A stretch of 64,000 nucleotides of DNA from Undaria pinnatifida. Lineage: Eukaryota; Sar; Phaeophyceae; Laminariales; Alariaceae. The notes beneath the pieces were generated by a model, which did not search any database, was not told the origin of the DNA, and saw only the letters and a program-made list of their open reading frames with translations. A program made the translations under genes and the position numbers. Below, piece after piece: positions 43,201-55,200 of this stretch (positions are counted from its first letter, which is position 1; each line of letters begins with the position of its first letter). Where the stretch lies: positions 18,313,820-18,377,819 of the forward strand of contig JABAKD010000016.1 in NCBI GenBank assembly GCA_012845835.1, in the 5' to 3' direction.

Positions 43201-46200
43201 GCGACACCGTGTTTCACGCCTAGAATACCGTCTGCAAGTCTCTCCACGATCACTATACACACAGACACAGTCGGTCTGCGAGCCTGGGATCTAGATACTA
43301 TAAAAATTGAAATGCACTCCAGCTGCTGTGAGATCGAAGATTTTGTCAAAACTCAACTTTGCAAGCTGTGTGTGGTCCTCCGATCGCGCGTAGTGTATTA
43401 TGGCATCATGCATGTAGTAGCAGAAGCTGGCTCAGTGCGCGCCTGTCAGTTGCTACGTAGAGAACATGCAGCAAACATTTGGCCATCCCTCTGCTGGCCC
43501 TGGATGCTTGGTTGAGTCGAAACGTCAAGAAACGCACTCGAAACATCTCTTTGTGACCAGACTAGAGGGTCAGTCTGCGTGGGCTCGGATTTATCCGATC
43601 GAAATATAGTCTATATGATAAAGCTCAGAACCGGATTCACGCAAGATACGGAGAAATGGAGGAAACGACAGAATTAGTAAGTAGTCCACTGTTTGTCTAT
43701 ATCAATATCTTGGCATTACTTTACGTTCTACACGCGTAGACTATGTGGTGTTTGGTAACGGTTTTTACTCTCTATCAAGGTTTAAATCGAACAAGTCGAA
43801 GTGCTGGCCTGCCCTACCCGGAGCTTGGTTCCGGCGGATGCCGGCACCCATGCGGAGCCCTTGTAATACTGGTGATACTTATCATGTTTTTTTTTTACAC
43901 ACATCTACTTTCCAGCTTCTGGACAAGCCGTGGTCACAGGTGTCGTCCCTTCTCCCCCCCGGTTCTTGCCTTCAATTTTTATCGCGCATAGAGTTCAGCA
44001 ATCTCGCTGCTCGTCGATTTTTCATTGTTACTAACTCACGCTCTCGCGCTTTCCGCAAGTCAATTTGTGCGCAAGAAAAAGTCCCCACGAATCCACGAAT
44101 TTATAAGAGTATGCACTCGGGGGGATTCGAACTCGCGAAACTGACCTATACAAGGCTCGAGGATAATCTGATACGCCACCGGGGCGACCGGATACTATAA
44201 CACTGTAGTCTTGGAATTGGGCAAAACTTTGGTAGGAGGTTTGGGGGGGCGGGGGCGGGGGCGTACTCATTTTTGCTTTCCTTAGTCATTTGACCTTTGA
44301 CCACGCATCCCTTCTTTCGAGACGGAGGCTATGGTCGGGGGGGGGTGCAGTGGCTTGGAGCCACTCGCGCGAGTAACCCCTTTGTCCCTTTTGCGCTCGC
44401 AAGCTTCCACGCTTTTTTTGTGGTATGAATCCAACAATTGAACGGTAAGGTACGCTGCGACAAAAGGTCGTCTAAAAGTCGTTTCCGCAAGTGAGTGAGT
44501 TACGAGCCACTCGTGCGAGTGGCTCAAACCTGGTAGTGAAAAAAGACCAAGGCTGTGGTAGTGTCATACCCCCCCGGTTTTTTCCCTACTGAGTGACTCA
44601 GTACCTCACGGACTAAACTACCTAGCGCGATTTTTTTTTGGCGGCGAAACGTGGCTTACCATTCCTTTGCGGGTTTTGGTCTCAAAAGTTAAAACAACAC
44701 GGACGCTTAACACCGCGCAGAAGGGACACGGGGGTCACACGCTCGCGCGAGAGACGCCGACCCACTGCTAAAAGAGGCCCCTCATAGTGAACCCCCCCCA
44801 CCTTAAAACATATACATAATAGTTGGCCTCGGTCGGCACCGACGCCGTAAAAGATCATATGTAAGACTATATTGGGGTTGGGTTGGCGTTGGTTGGCAAC
44901 GACGCTGTAAAACATGTCAATCACTGCGTAAGCTAGACAACCAGGGCACCGTTTTCATTTGTTTTTTTTTGGCGGTCACCATGATGGTTGTCCGGTTAGA
45001 TCATATTGTTGCGGGGTGGAGAACCCTAACTCCGCACAGGGGGAATGATCGCATCACGTAGTGTGAATATGGTAAGGCATTGCACCCACACGGCTGTTAC
45101 AGAGTAATACCCATTGCTGTCTCTGGAGTGGCCACACTAGAAAACAAAGTATAACTCATTGGCGCTGTCATTCATGAGCAAGAAAGTAGGCACAAGGGCG
45201 CCGAAGTCCGTCTTACGAGCGGTTCTTGGAAGGTTGCAGTTCCCCCTTCATGCGACTCGCCGAACACCTCACGGCGCTTCGCGCTTGGTGCAAGCAGTGT
45301 CTGCCTGGTGGGTGAAAACCCGACGTGCTCCGTCCCGGCATCGTAGGGATGCGAGGGTCTATGCTCACACGACTACGGCCATGCCCAAACTGAGTAGACC
45401 CCCCGCCGTATCCCTGGCGAAAAGGGGGGGGGTACCTTCCCCCTACTGTAGCCCTGGCCTCGTTGTAGAGCACAACCGTGCTGCCGTGGGCCGTGGCAGC
45501 GGCAGCACAAAAGCTGCCGCGACCTACGGCTGCCGGGGCCATGCCAGCGCAAGACTTCGCGAGGTACGATAGGGACATGGGCAGCAGAGTCATCCTACGG
45601 CAGGGCTCTCGCCCTTTTTCGGTCAAGCGTTTTCTGGCCGGTTCGAGTGTTGCAAGGCTCGGCTTTTGGGTAGGCATTCGGTTAACATTTTCGCAAGTGG
45701 TCAAATGGACTAATACCTCTCTAACTCTCTTAACAAATGGCGTCGTCGGCAGGACAAGAATGAGCACCTCGAGTGAAGGAACTACCGGTTACTCTTGATA
45801 CTTTTACGAGTAGTATTTCTTTCAGGGTTGGCGCACAGAATTCGTTGGCCGGACTCCTCGAAACGAACGCCTTCGAAGTCATGTTTCGGGTGATATATTT
45901 CGCTAGCCCCTCGTGTTCGTTAGGAGCTCAGAAACTTCCGCGGCGCCCCTTACCGTGCGGCGACAGAGCACTTTTTGTCCCACGTGTGCTCTGGCTGGCA
46001 GCGGGAGACTGCCCAAGCCCAAATAGCGGTGGGTCTCTATTTTTTTTTTCACCTAACCCAGGCCACGGGATCGTTCATCGGGTTTAATCCTTCAGTTTTT
46101 CTCAAAGTCAGGTTTTGGGCGATGAGTAGAGCTCGTCGAGCGACGGGTCTCAGAAAAAAAATAAGCTGCATCCGTAGCGTAGCATTCGTCGTCTGCGCCA

Positions 46201-49200
46201 GCTATACTGTGCCCTACGGACGTACGAGTATGTCGGCGGCCCGCCGTTAAGCCACACCACGGGGAACCAGGCAATTTTTCTGGGTTGCTTACCCTATGGT
46301 CGTGAACGGGATGTGCCTTCGTGAAGCATCGTCTTTCTCTTGATTGTGAAGATTTAGCGATGTTTTGGCTCACTATGAATCGTGTATTTTGTTGGTGTTT
46401 CATCCGAGGTTTTGTTACTGTTAATGTCAGTCCCGGGTCCATGCAGACGTTTCTCGGAGTTCTTTGTAGGAGCGCTGGAAGGGGACAACACGGGACACGC
46501 CTACTAGTTGCGGCACGTACAAACACCGTCGGGCTTTCCTGTGGTGTTGTTCAACGCTGGCGCCGACCAGTCAACGTGAATGTTGGATTTGACGAGGCCT
46601 CCTCCTGTCCCGGCCGGGAGTCCCACACATTGACCAACGGCCTACGAATTACATAATGTTTTCATGTACATACAAAGTGCAAGATACCTATGTATGCTGT
46701 GGCCACAAATATTCAGCGGTGCGTATGCGTCGTGCAGAGGCCAGTGCCACGGTATGGGGTGTACCCCCACGTTCAATCCTAGTGGCGTGTCAAACGATTC
46801 TAGCACAGATCAGGCAGATCATGTTCTAGATCATCTGCAGCAGGTCCTGTGTTTTCCGCTTGGAAATATTTTGCAGGAACTGTTTATTTCAGTGCGTGTC
46901 AAACCCAGGATTTTTTCTGCTATTAATAGATCATGCAGACCGTACAGCTCCCACCACGTAACATGAGCTAGATCACACAGATCTTCCCCGAAGAAGATCT
47001 AGTCGTCAAGTGGAGATCGGTGGACTGTCCGACATGTACATTGTTCTGTCGCACGTATTTCGGCACGTTTCAAGAACAAACCTTGAAGACTCGCAAAGCA
47101 ATACCCAAAGGGCGGCCACTCGCGCGAGGGGCCCTGGGTCTCTGCAATGCAACACACTACAAGCGCCCCCCCTCCTGCAGCTACCCTTGGCGATAAAAAA
47201 TGGCCACCAAAGGCGAAACAAGAAGGGACTAAACAAGACAAGCAAAAACTTTTTCATGTAATATATGGCACAAACGTGTTGAGCGACCTAATGTTGGAGG
47301 TGTCTCTGCTAGGAATAGGAAAGGTGCTCCATCTCGAAAGGGGTGGGTTGTCAATGGTCAAATAATCGAGGAAATCAACGAGTGAGAACGCCCTCCCCCC
47401 CCTTCCTACCACGGCCTTGATCCAGAGAAACCACGCACGTTGCGTTTTGCTCGCTCCCCAGGTGACGTACTTCGTGAACACTCCCGAGGAGCTGGACAGG
47501 ATGGACGAGGAGGAGATGGACGACGATGGCGATAGCGGCAACGCCAAGGTATTGCGCCCGCTGACCTGGCCTGAACTATCTTTCTTTGTATTTCCTCGGT
47601 TGCTGCGTTGGGCATCGCAACATGGTTGATGGTGTTATCACATGGTTGATAGCATTGTCGCACGGTTGCTTTGTTGTCGCACTTTCTGTATTGTTATAGC
47701 ACGTATCCCGTCTCACCCGTAGCGGCGTCAGGATTTGTAGCAAGTCCCCTCATCATACCTGGTAGCCGTTGTCGCCTGCCTTTGATAAGGAAACATTCCT
47801 CAAAAACACGTCAGTTGCGAGTTCGATAAATTTAGGGTCGATATTCATCTTTGCAATCTGGGTGATACACCGGCCGCTCGTTTGTCCTTCGGGTGTTGTG
47901 AGGGTAAACATCAACAGCAAATTGTAACAATGTTGAGCAGCTACATGTACTTCATCTCAATTTGTTCGCCGCTTGGTTCGGAAACACATTCAGCGAGCAA
48001 GCAACTAAGTACAAGATACTCCATCCGAGCAACTACTTATATACAAGATGCAACGCCCTTGAAACCCGCCGAAAACACCCTTGTGTACGTGACCAAAGCA
48101 GATCCAGTGGCACCCCCGCCTGACAGTAATCGATCCGTAGTTCCATGCTGCCTTGGACTATACCTTTACACTTTCGCTCGCTATGTAGACCACCCTCGAC
48201 GAAAATTACAGGACCGTTTGGCATTCATGTTAGTCCCCGACGATCAACATATATACGTCCCGAACCATCCCGTAATGGTATGAGTGTGTTGAGTTCACAG
48301 CGCGGTGAAAAACTTTGCGACGCGTCGGTGGATATACCGCATCTCGAGCAGACACGGACAAACAAACTACCTCACGGATGCACAGCTCCCATTTGTGCCC
48401 TCTATGTATCATTTTGTGCGGGAAACATACCTTGCGAAAAGTACGCCTGATTTATGCCGGAAAGTGACACTTGAAGCCATTATTATCCGTTCTCGCCAAG
48501 CTTGACTTGCTGGCGTTTTTTAATTGATTTTACAAGGCTTGTTGTAGCACCCATCGAACTGCGGTACGCGGACACCAATTTTTCTTCGCATCAAGTCGGG
48601 CTCCAGTCTCTTTTCTTTTGCCGTTACCACCCGTAGCGGAAAGCATCTTGACCCCCTCTTTCGATACTACCAGCCAAGTAAAATACCTGCACCTCTTCTC
48701 TCCTCTCCTCTCCTTTCCTCTCCTCTCCTCTCCTCTCCTCTCCTCTCCTCTCCTCTCCTCTCCTCTCCTCTCCTCTCCTCTCCTCTCCTCTCCTCTCCCC
48801 TCCTCTCCTCTCCTCTCCTCTCCTCTCCTTTCCTCTCCTCTCCTCTCCTCTCCTCTCCTCTCCTCTCCTCTCCTCTCCTCTCCTCTCCTCTCCTCTCCTC
48901 TCCTCTCCTCTCCTCTCCTCTCCTCTCCTCTCCTCTCCTCTCCTCTCCTCTCCTCTCCTCTCCTCTCCTCTCCTCTCCTCTCCTCTCCTCTCCTCTCCTC
49001 TCCTCTCCTCTCCTCTCCTCTCCTCTCCTCTCCTCTCCTCTCCTCTCCTCTCCTCTCCTCTCCTCTCCTCTCCTCTCCTCTCCTCTCCTCTCCTCTCCTC
49101 TCCTCTCCTCTCCTCTCCTCTCCTCTCCTCTCCTCTCCTCTCCTCTCCTCTCCTCTCCTCTCCTCTCCTCTCCTCTCCTCTCCTCTCTCTCTCCTCTCCT

Positions 49201-52200
49201 CTCCTCTCCTCTCCTCTCCTCTCCCTCCTCTCCTCTCCTCCCTCTCCTCTCATCTCCTCTCCTCTCCTCTCCTCTCCTCTCCTCTCCTCTCCTCTCCTCT
49301 CCTCTCCTCTCCTCTCCTCTCCTCTCCTCTCCTCTCCTCTCCTCTCCTTCCTCTCCTCTCCTCTCCTCTCCTCTCCTCTCCTCTTCTCTCCTCTCCTCTC
49401 CTCTCCTCTCCTCTCTTCTCCTCTTCTCTCCTTTCCTCTCCTCTCCCCACGCTTGCGATATTTATTTTTATAATTATCTTTGGAATCTTTCGATTTTGCC
49501 AGCCACATACCAACCCGAGCCTATCCTCTCCTCTCGTCTCCCCACACCTGTGGTATTTATTTTCGCAATTGTTTTGTGCCATCCGACAATGACATGCAAG
49601 TCTACAAAAGCTTCAGCGTCGATCACTCACAAAGAATCTGTAGATAGAAGAAGAAACCCAAGGGAAACCAAGAAAGGAAACCTATGCACAAAGGAGTCTA
49701 ACTCCTTTCTGTACCTGCTTCCGGCTTAGCATTGGAATTACCGAAACTCCTCCTCTATTACATATATATTGTGCCGAACAAAGTGTTTTCATATAATTTC
49801 CTACCGTAGGTACCAAATGTGGCGACGCCTCGGGTGGGGGCAGAGGACGTAACTTCCACCCCCCCCCCCCGCGCTCTAGGGGCGTGTGCGACCCGCTGGT
49901 GGTCGTGAGCTTGTTTACCTTTTCCGTAGTTCGCACGGACGCATGGCACAAAGCTCGCTTCTTCGCGTCTTGACTCCTCACTCGCTCTTTCGCCTCGAAC
50001 GCGGCGCACACTGTTGCTGTCTTGGTTTCTTTGCCCTATGCGCGAAACGTGGTAACGCTTCTGGTGGTGGAGGAAAGACGTAAACTCCGACACCCGGGCT
50101 CTAGCCCAATGACCGCTCCCCTTCTCTTCCCACACATCATATACCGGAAATATCGAAACTTATCTTCCTTTTTTCTTCTTCAACTTTTGTTTTTATTTTT
50201 GAAGGGGTTGGAATGTGCCGCACAAGGCATTTTTACATCCGTCCGAAGGCGGAAACTGATCAATGTCTTCAGATACGCATGGATCGATTGATTCTAGGAA
50301 TGTGCCGCACAGGGTGTTTTACATCGTCTCCCCCGAAGGTGAAGCTCGATCAATGGCTTGGGATAAATCGATTATTCACCCCCACGATACCACTTTTTTT
50401 TGTTTTTTTTTTCTCCTGTCTTGTAGGCGCCTAACGTGGTGACTATTCTGGTGGAAGCTGGACGCAACCTCCGACCCCCCGGCTCTAAGGGCGTGTGCGA
50501 CCCGCTGGTGGCGGTGAGGTGCGGCGCCAAAGCTAGGCAGTGCAAGGCACTCAAACGAACCAACAACCCCAAGTGGCACTTCCAGGCCGAGATCGGGAAC
50601 GTGGACCCGCACGAGCTGGTCCTGATTGAGGTGCGGACAAATGCTGCGATGGATACAGTAGGCAACCAGAAGGGAGGTTCGTAGACTTCGTGTGTAGGCA
50701 TTTTTACGTTTTGGGTTTCCCTTGGTTTTTTTTTTTTCTTCTCTTTGTGGAAATATTTGGGAGTGATCGACGTTGGAGTACATGCTTTACATCGAGGACG
50801 GCAGGCGCATTTCACGGTAACAATAGGAGGTACTATGATAGCACTTTTCTCGCCTTGATATATTTCTGACTATGTGTAGAGGCTGCTCTCGACAACTGAA
50901 GCTTTAGCCACCGTTGTACAGTAGGGGGGGGGCAGCAACGCGATGGTGTGCCAGACCAACATGACCGCCTTTGGGGAAGGTCGCTTTGTTGACTCCAGGT
51001 TATGAGTGCAATTACCCAGTCGAGCCAAGCGATTTTGACCGCCTTATATGGGGATCCCGCATTACTCAGACCGCCTGCTGCACTACCATTTGTGCTGTGC
51101 AACGTTAACCCTTTTGGCACTTGATTATATCTTGATTAGAGTATGGCGGCCAAGAAAACGACGACCTCGATGTTTCCAAGCGCCGACGAGTAGCGTGAGG
51201 GAGCGCGCAGCGTTCCGAGTATAGGTCCATCCTGCCTGCACTCGTTTTATTTGCGTTTGTTGTGGCTCGGGCACCACTTTTATCATCGCCAGCCATCAGT
51301 GGCCGATGCCGTAATCGTCCATTTTCGTCGTCAATTTATTTTCCCTTTGAAAGCCTCAAAGGGGTTAAGTTCGATGTATGCCTATCGTCCCTTGGGTTTT
51401 AGTTTCGATTTCTTCCTTGGCGTTATTATTGGGCGCGATTTTTGGGCTCCTCGAGTGAAAGAGCCCCAGGAAAAATCGGGTGCGTCACCTGTGGTAGTGT
51501 TGTAAGGCTTAGATTGAGTAGGCGACTATTCGGTTAACTTTTTTCCCGGTGGTCAAACGGACTATTGGTAGAACTCTCTAGTTCCTCCGCAAACGGCGTC
51601 GACGGCCGGACTCGAACCAGCGCGTGAAATCACTAACGGATTCGCCCGCTAATCCGTCAACAGCAGCAGTAGTAGCATGCGTGTCACGTCGGCCATGATG
51701 ACGTCGCCGCGGCAAGGATGCCAAACTTCTTTTTTTGTGCGTGTGCGTTTGGACGGTACGTCGCTTTTGTGAAACGGAAGGTGATGCACAGCAGGACTCT
51801 GTCGAACAAGCCGATTGGCCGGGCGAGAATCGCTATAGTTTCCGGGTCGCTAAACAAATCTTCTTGCAATTACATTGTTCAAGAAACGATCGCGTCGGCC
51901 ATGCATGATGCTCTTTCTTAGAATTGATGCTGGTATTTATTTACTTTTGTATGTTTGGACCGTCGCTTGTGGCCGCGACAAGGTGATGCACAGCGGAACG
52001 ATGTCAAACAAGCTGATTGGCCAGGCGAGACTCACCATGGTGGAGATCGCGCAGGCGGGCGAGAGCCTAACGCGCTGGCTTCCACTGCTGGATGGCCGGT
52101 GAGCCAGGGGGTGTCGACACGTCGTACGAACGGTTGGGGGTATGATAGCACGTACAATACATTTTCTAAGGCTTCCTCTTTCGAGGAGTTCTACGGTATA

Positions 52201-55200
52201 GACCAACCAACAAGAAGCTTCTATTTGCTATGAGGCTCAGGTTCTTATCGTGACACCACCCTTAAACAACCTTGAGCATAGGCTAGTATTCAGTGTTTTT
52301 GTGTAGCAGAGGTCTGTATCATCAAGGATTCCCCAAGGCAACACCTTCATAGCTCGACTCTGAGCACGAATTCTTTATTCTTACAGTCCAATTTTGTTAC
52401 CACTTTTTTTCCCATTTCCAACTCCTAAAATTCTTCTAGTCTAATTCAAAGTGTTTTGTCGGTGCTAGAAACGTTAATAGCGTCCGCGCCAAAGTGAGCA
52501 TCACTTCTCTCATTGATTGGGGCACTTTTTTCTTGGCGGGGTCTATATATATGTATAGTTGTACTGTATGTTTTCTCACCCAGCGACGTTTTTTTTTTCT
52601 CACTTCGGCAAGCTCTTTTCTGAGGGTTTTTCACATGAATGAGGAGCTAGCTCTATACACCTCGTCGAGCCAAAACTTGTTTTGAGTAAACAGAAAGTGC
52701 GACTCGATGACCAAATCCATCACGGTGTGGGCACAAAAGCATGTTGATTCACCTTAAGCAAGAATGGTATTGTTTTCATCCCGACGAGTTTGGGTTCATG
52801 TGTCCCGGCATTCAGATGTATATATATATATATATATTTTTTTTTTCTTTCCCAAAACCGTCAGATTCATCCCCTTACAAGGATTTATAGCTTCCACGCA
52901 CAAATGGCCCGCCCGTCCGCCCCCCTTCCCCCCCCCCTCCAACCCCGCTCGCTTTTGATCAAAACCAGGCCCCCACGTCCTTCAAAACTTCGCCCCTTCC
53001 TCACCGGTTATTCGACTTACAGGATTCACTTGATAAACGGATACATTTCCCTCCACAGCTGTCAGATTTGGTCTCCCTCAGAAACGGGTTTTAGAGTTTC
53101 CGCGTACAGACTGACTAACATCACCCTGTTGACCCTGATAGCTACACTGTAGTTGTAAGGGGAGTCGCCGACCTATATCCTTAATGAGGACACACAACTC
53201 GTAATACGCGCGATCGGATTATCACACACAGCTTGCAAAGATGAGTTTCGACGAAATCTTCGATCTCACAGCAGCTGGAGTGTATTTTTATTTTTTATAA
53301 TATATATTTTGCCAAAACAAATGCAACCTTTCTCGTAGCGCGCGTCATATTTGTCTCCCAACAACCCGACTTAAGAACAAAATAAGTTCAGCCCGACGAA
53401 AAAATCCCATGGCCGAAGTATAGAAAAAATGAACGGTACTGTAAAACGCGCATGGCATTTCTAACGATATCAGGCGGGCACGCCGGACAGTAGGTAGGTA
53501 AAAAAAGAAAGTTTTCAGACACCGCCGTGCATGGACTTATTCATTTTACATCCCTTGGTTCTCTGTCGTCTTGCTGGGAATGTTTCATGAACGATTCAAC
53601 GCTGGAGCTCAACATTTTCCGTTGTCGACTGGCAATAATAACGGCAATAACCGTAACAGGGGTAAAGCCTACCAGATACCAAGTAACAATTATGAGGCTC
53701 TTCGTTTAAGAACCTCTGCAGCTCTCATCCAACACCCGACTTTGGTCAAAAACTTGAGCTGAGCCATGGTATGCTCAATCCCATGGGCTACTCGTATTAA
53801 CAGCACGTACCTGGTACACGATATCCCTTTGAAGTGTGGGGCTCTGCGTACAGGTTCAAAAGCAAAAGCAAAGCGGATGACGCAGAATAAATAAAAACCA
53901 GAAGAAAGTAGTTGCAAGACAGGTTCCGGGGAAGGTTCGCGGAAATATCGCCGCTAGAGGCGTTACCCCGCCGCCCGTATGAGATTGGTTTACATACATG
54001 CACAACCAGCAACCCATCGGTATAACGGCAGAATATCGACAACAGAATGTTAACCGCACGCTGACGTTCTACTCCGTCTGCGGATTCTTGTGGACACGTG
54101 TCGGGCTGTTCGGCGGTGTTCTTTGAAAGCTAGTGGCATGTGGTCGCGCTGTATGACGCTGTTGTTGAAACCTGGTGTCACGTATCGGGCTGTTCGGCGG
54201 CACTTTCAAAGCAAACTTGAAGAATGTGTAATTAAAACCATTGTTTAAGTGAACGATGGCCCACAAAGAGTTCTCGGAAGCATTGATTTTTTTCCGAATC
54301 GATATAAGTTTCCATAACGAAATGAAATCGCAAACACACACCGGGTTCCAGAATAACGAATAAATCGTAAAACTACACGTCGGGTTCCAAATGTATTGGG
54401 CAGCTCTTTTGAGGAGCCCCGCCGGGTAGAAAAAAAATGGGCTCCAAGAGTACAAACCATACCGTAACACGGTTGTGTCGAGGGTAATTTGCACCCATGA
54501 CGCGGGTGGAGTTCTATTTGGCCGACGCCGTTTTTTCTTGCGTCTTGTTGTGCTTTTCAGGTGGGGTTTCGATGCGGTTGGGAGGGGCGAGGTGGTGGTC
54601 ACCGCTCGTTGGCACTACGACAAGCACTTCACGCCTACGCCGACGGCGGTTCCTTCCACCTTTTTGGGCGGGAAGACCAAGGTAGGCGTGAGTGCCTGCC
54701 ATGAACACCCCGGTGATCGCAGAAGTTTCTTTTTTTTGGTTCGTTCGGTAGGCGTCGATGCTTACAGAGACCCCGGTGATGACAAGTGTTTTACTTGTTC
54801 GGCTCTTTCGTTAGGTGTGTATTACTGTTAAAACCACCTTAGATGTTTTCCTTGTTCGAACTTTTCTTGGTTCATAAACACACCGGTGGTAGTAGATGAC
54901 ACCATGATAAGCAATTCACGCCCACACTGATGGTAGCTCCTCCCACTGTTGTGTGCGGAAGACCAAGGTAGGCGTGGGTGCCTGGTAAGATCACCCCGGT
55001 GATAGTAAATGCTGTCCTTGTTCGGCTCTTTGTTGGTTCTTAAACACACTGGTGGTAGTGGGTGCTTTCTCGTTTCGAGCGCTCTTTCGCTGTTCTTAAA
55101 GTCATCGATGTTTCATAGTAGGTGTTTTCCTTTTTTCGGCCCTTCCTTGGTTAATAAAACACCCCTGATAGTACGTAGGTGTTTTCCTTTCTCGGCTCTT

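Larger units (their letters stand above)
39166..47461 (+). other. Ferlin intron 3, 8.3 kb of repeats
   Basis: It contains two R3 copies (39600-39850, 39950-40180), a reverse copy of the 12310/13325 repeat (40795-40980), a three-unit 65-bp repeat (41264-41460), a 190-200-bp tandem repeat (42345-42990), an R1 fragment (43299), SINE A copy 3, repeat R5 (44590-45400) and R4 (45825-45960). No exon is evident; exon 3 to exon 4 joins naturally across it. Confidence 0.7.
47549..50426 (+). other. Ferlin intron 4
   Basis: 2.9 kb. It contains an R1-like remnant (47800-47890), the 750-bp pentanucleotide tract, two partial copies of the exon 5 start, and a short direct repeat ('ggaatgtgccgcac', about 50210 and 50298). 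Confidence 0.75.
50631..51982 (+). other. Ferlin intron 5
   Basis: 1.35 kb. It holds a tRNA-Ser-like SINE head (51595-51720) and a partial copy of the exon 6 start (51725-51845). The rest has no recognised feature. Confidence 0.7.

Noticed and set aside
45213-45767. 184-codon minus-strand frame
   Set aside because: It lies in dispersed repeat R5 and its flank; plus and minus frames overlap and the same repeat elsewhere is frameshifted.
48618-49592. Long open frames on both strands across the (CTCCT)n tract
   Set aside because: The periodic sequence lacks stop codons by composition; products are pure Leu/Ser-Pro or Arg-Gly-Glu repeats with no flanking domain.
50631-50684. Extension of ferlin exon 5 past 50630
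   Set aside because: The frame remains open to a stop at 50684, but ending at GTGCGG joins exon 6 in phase and gives a continuous C2 strand; the longer alternatives do not.
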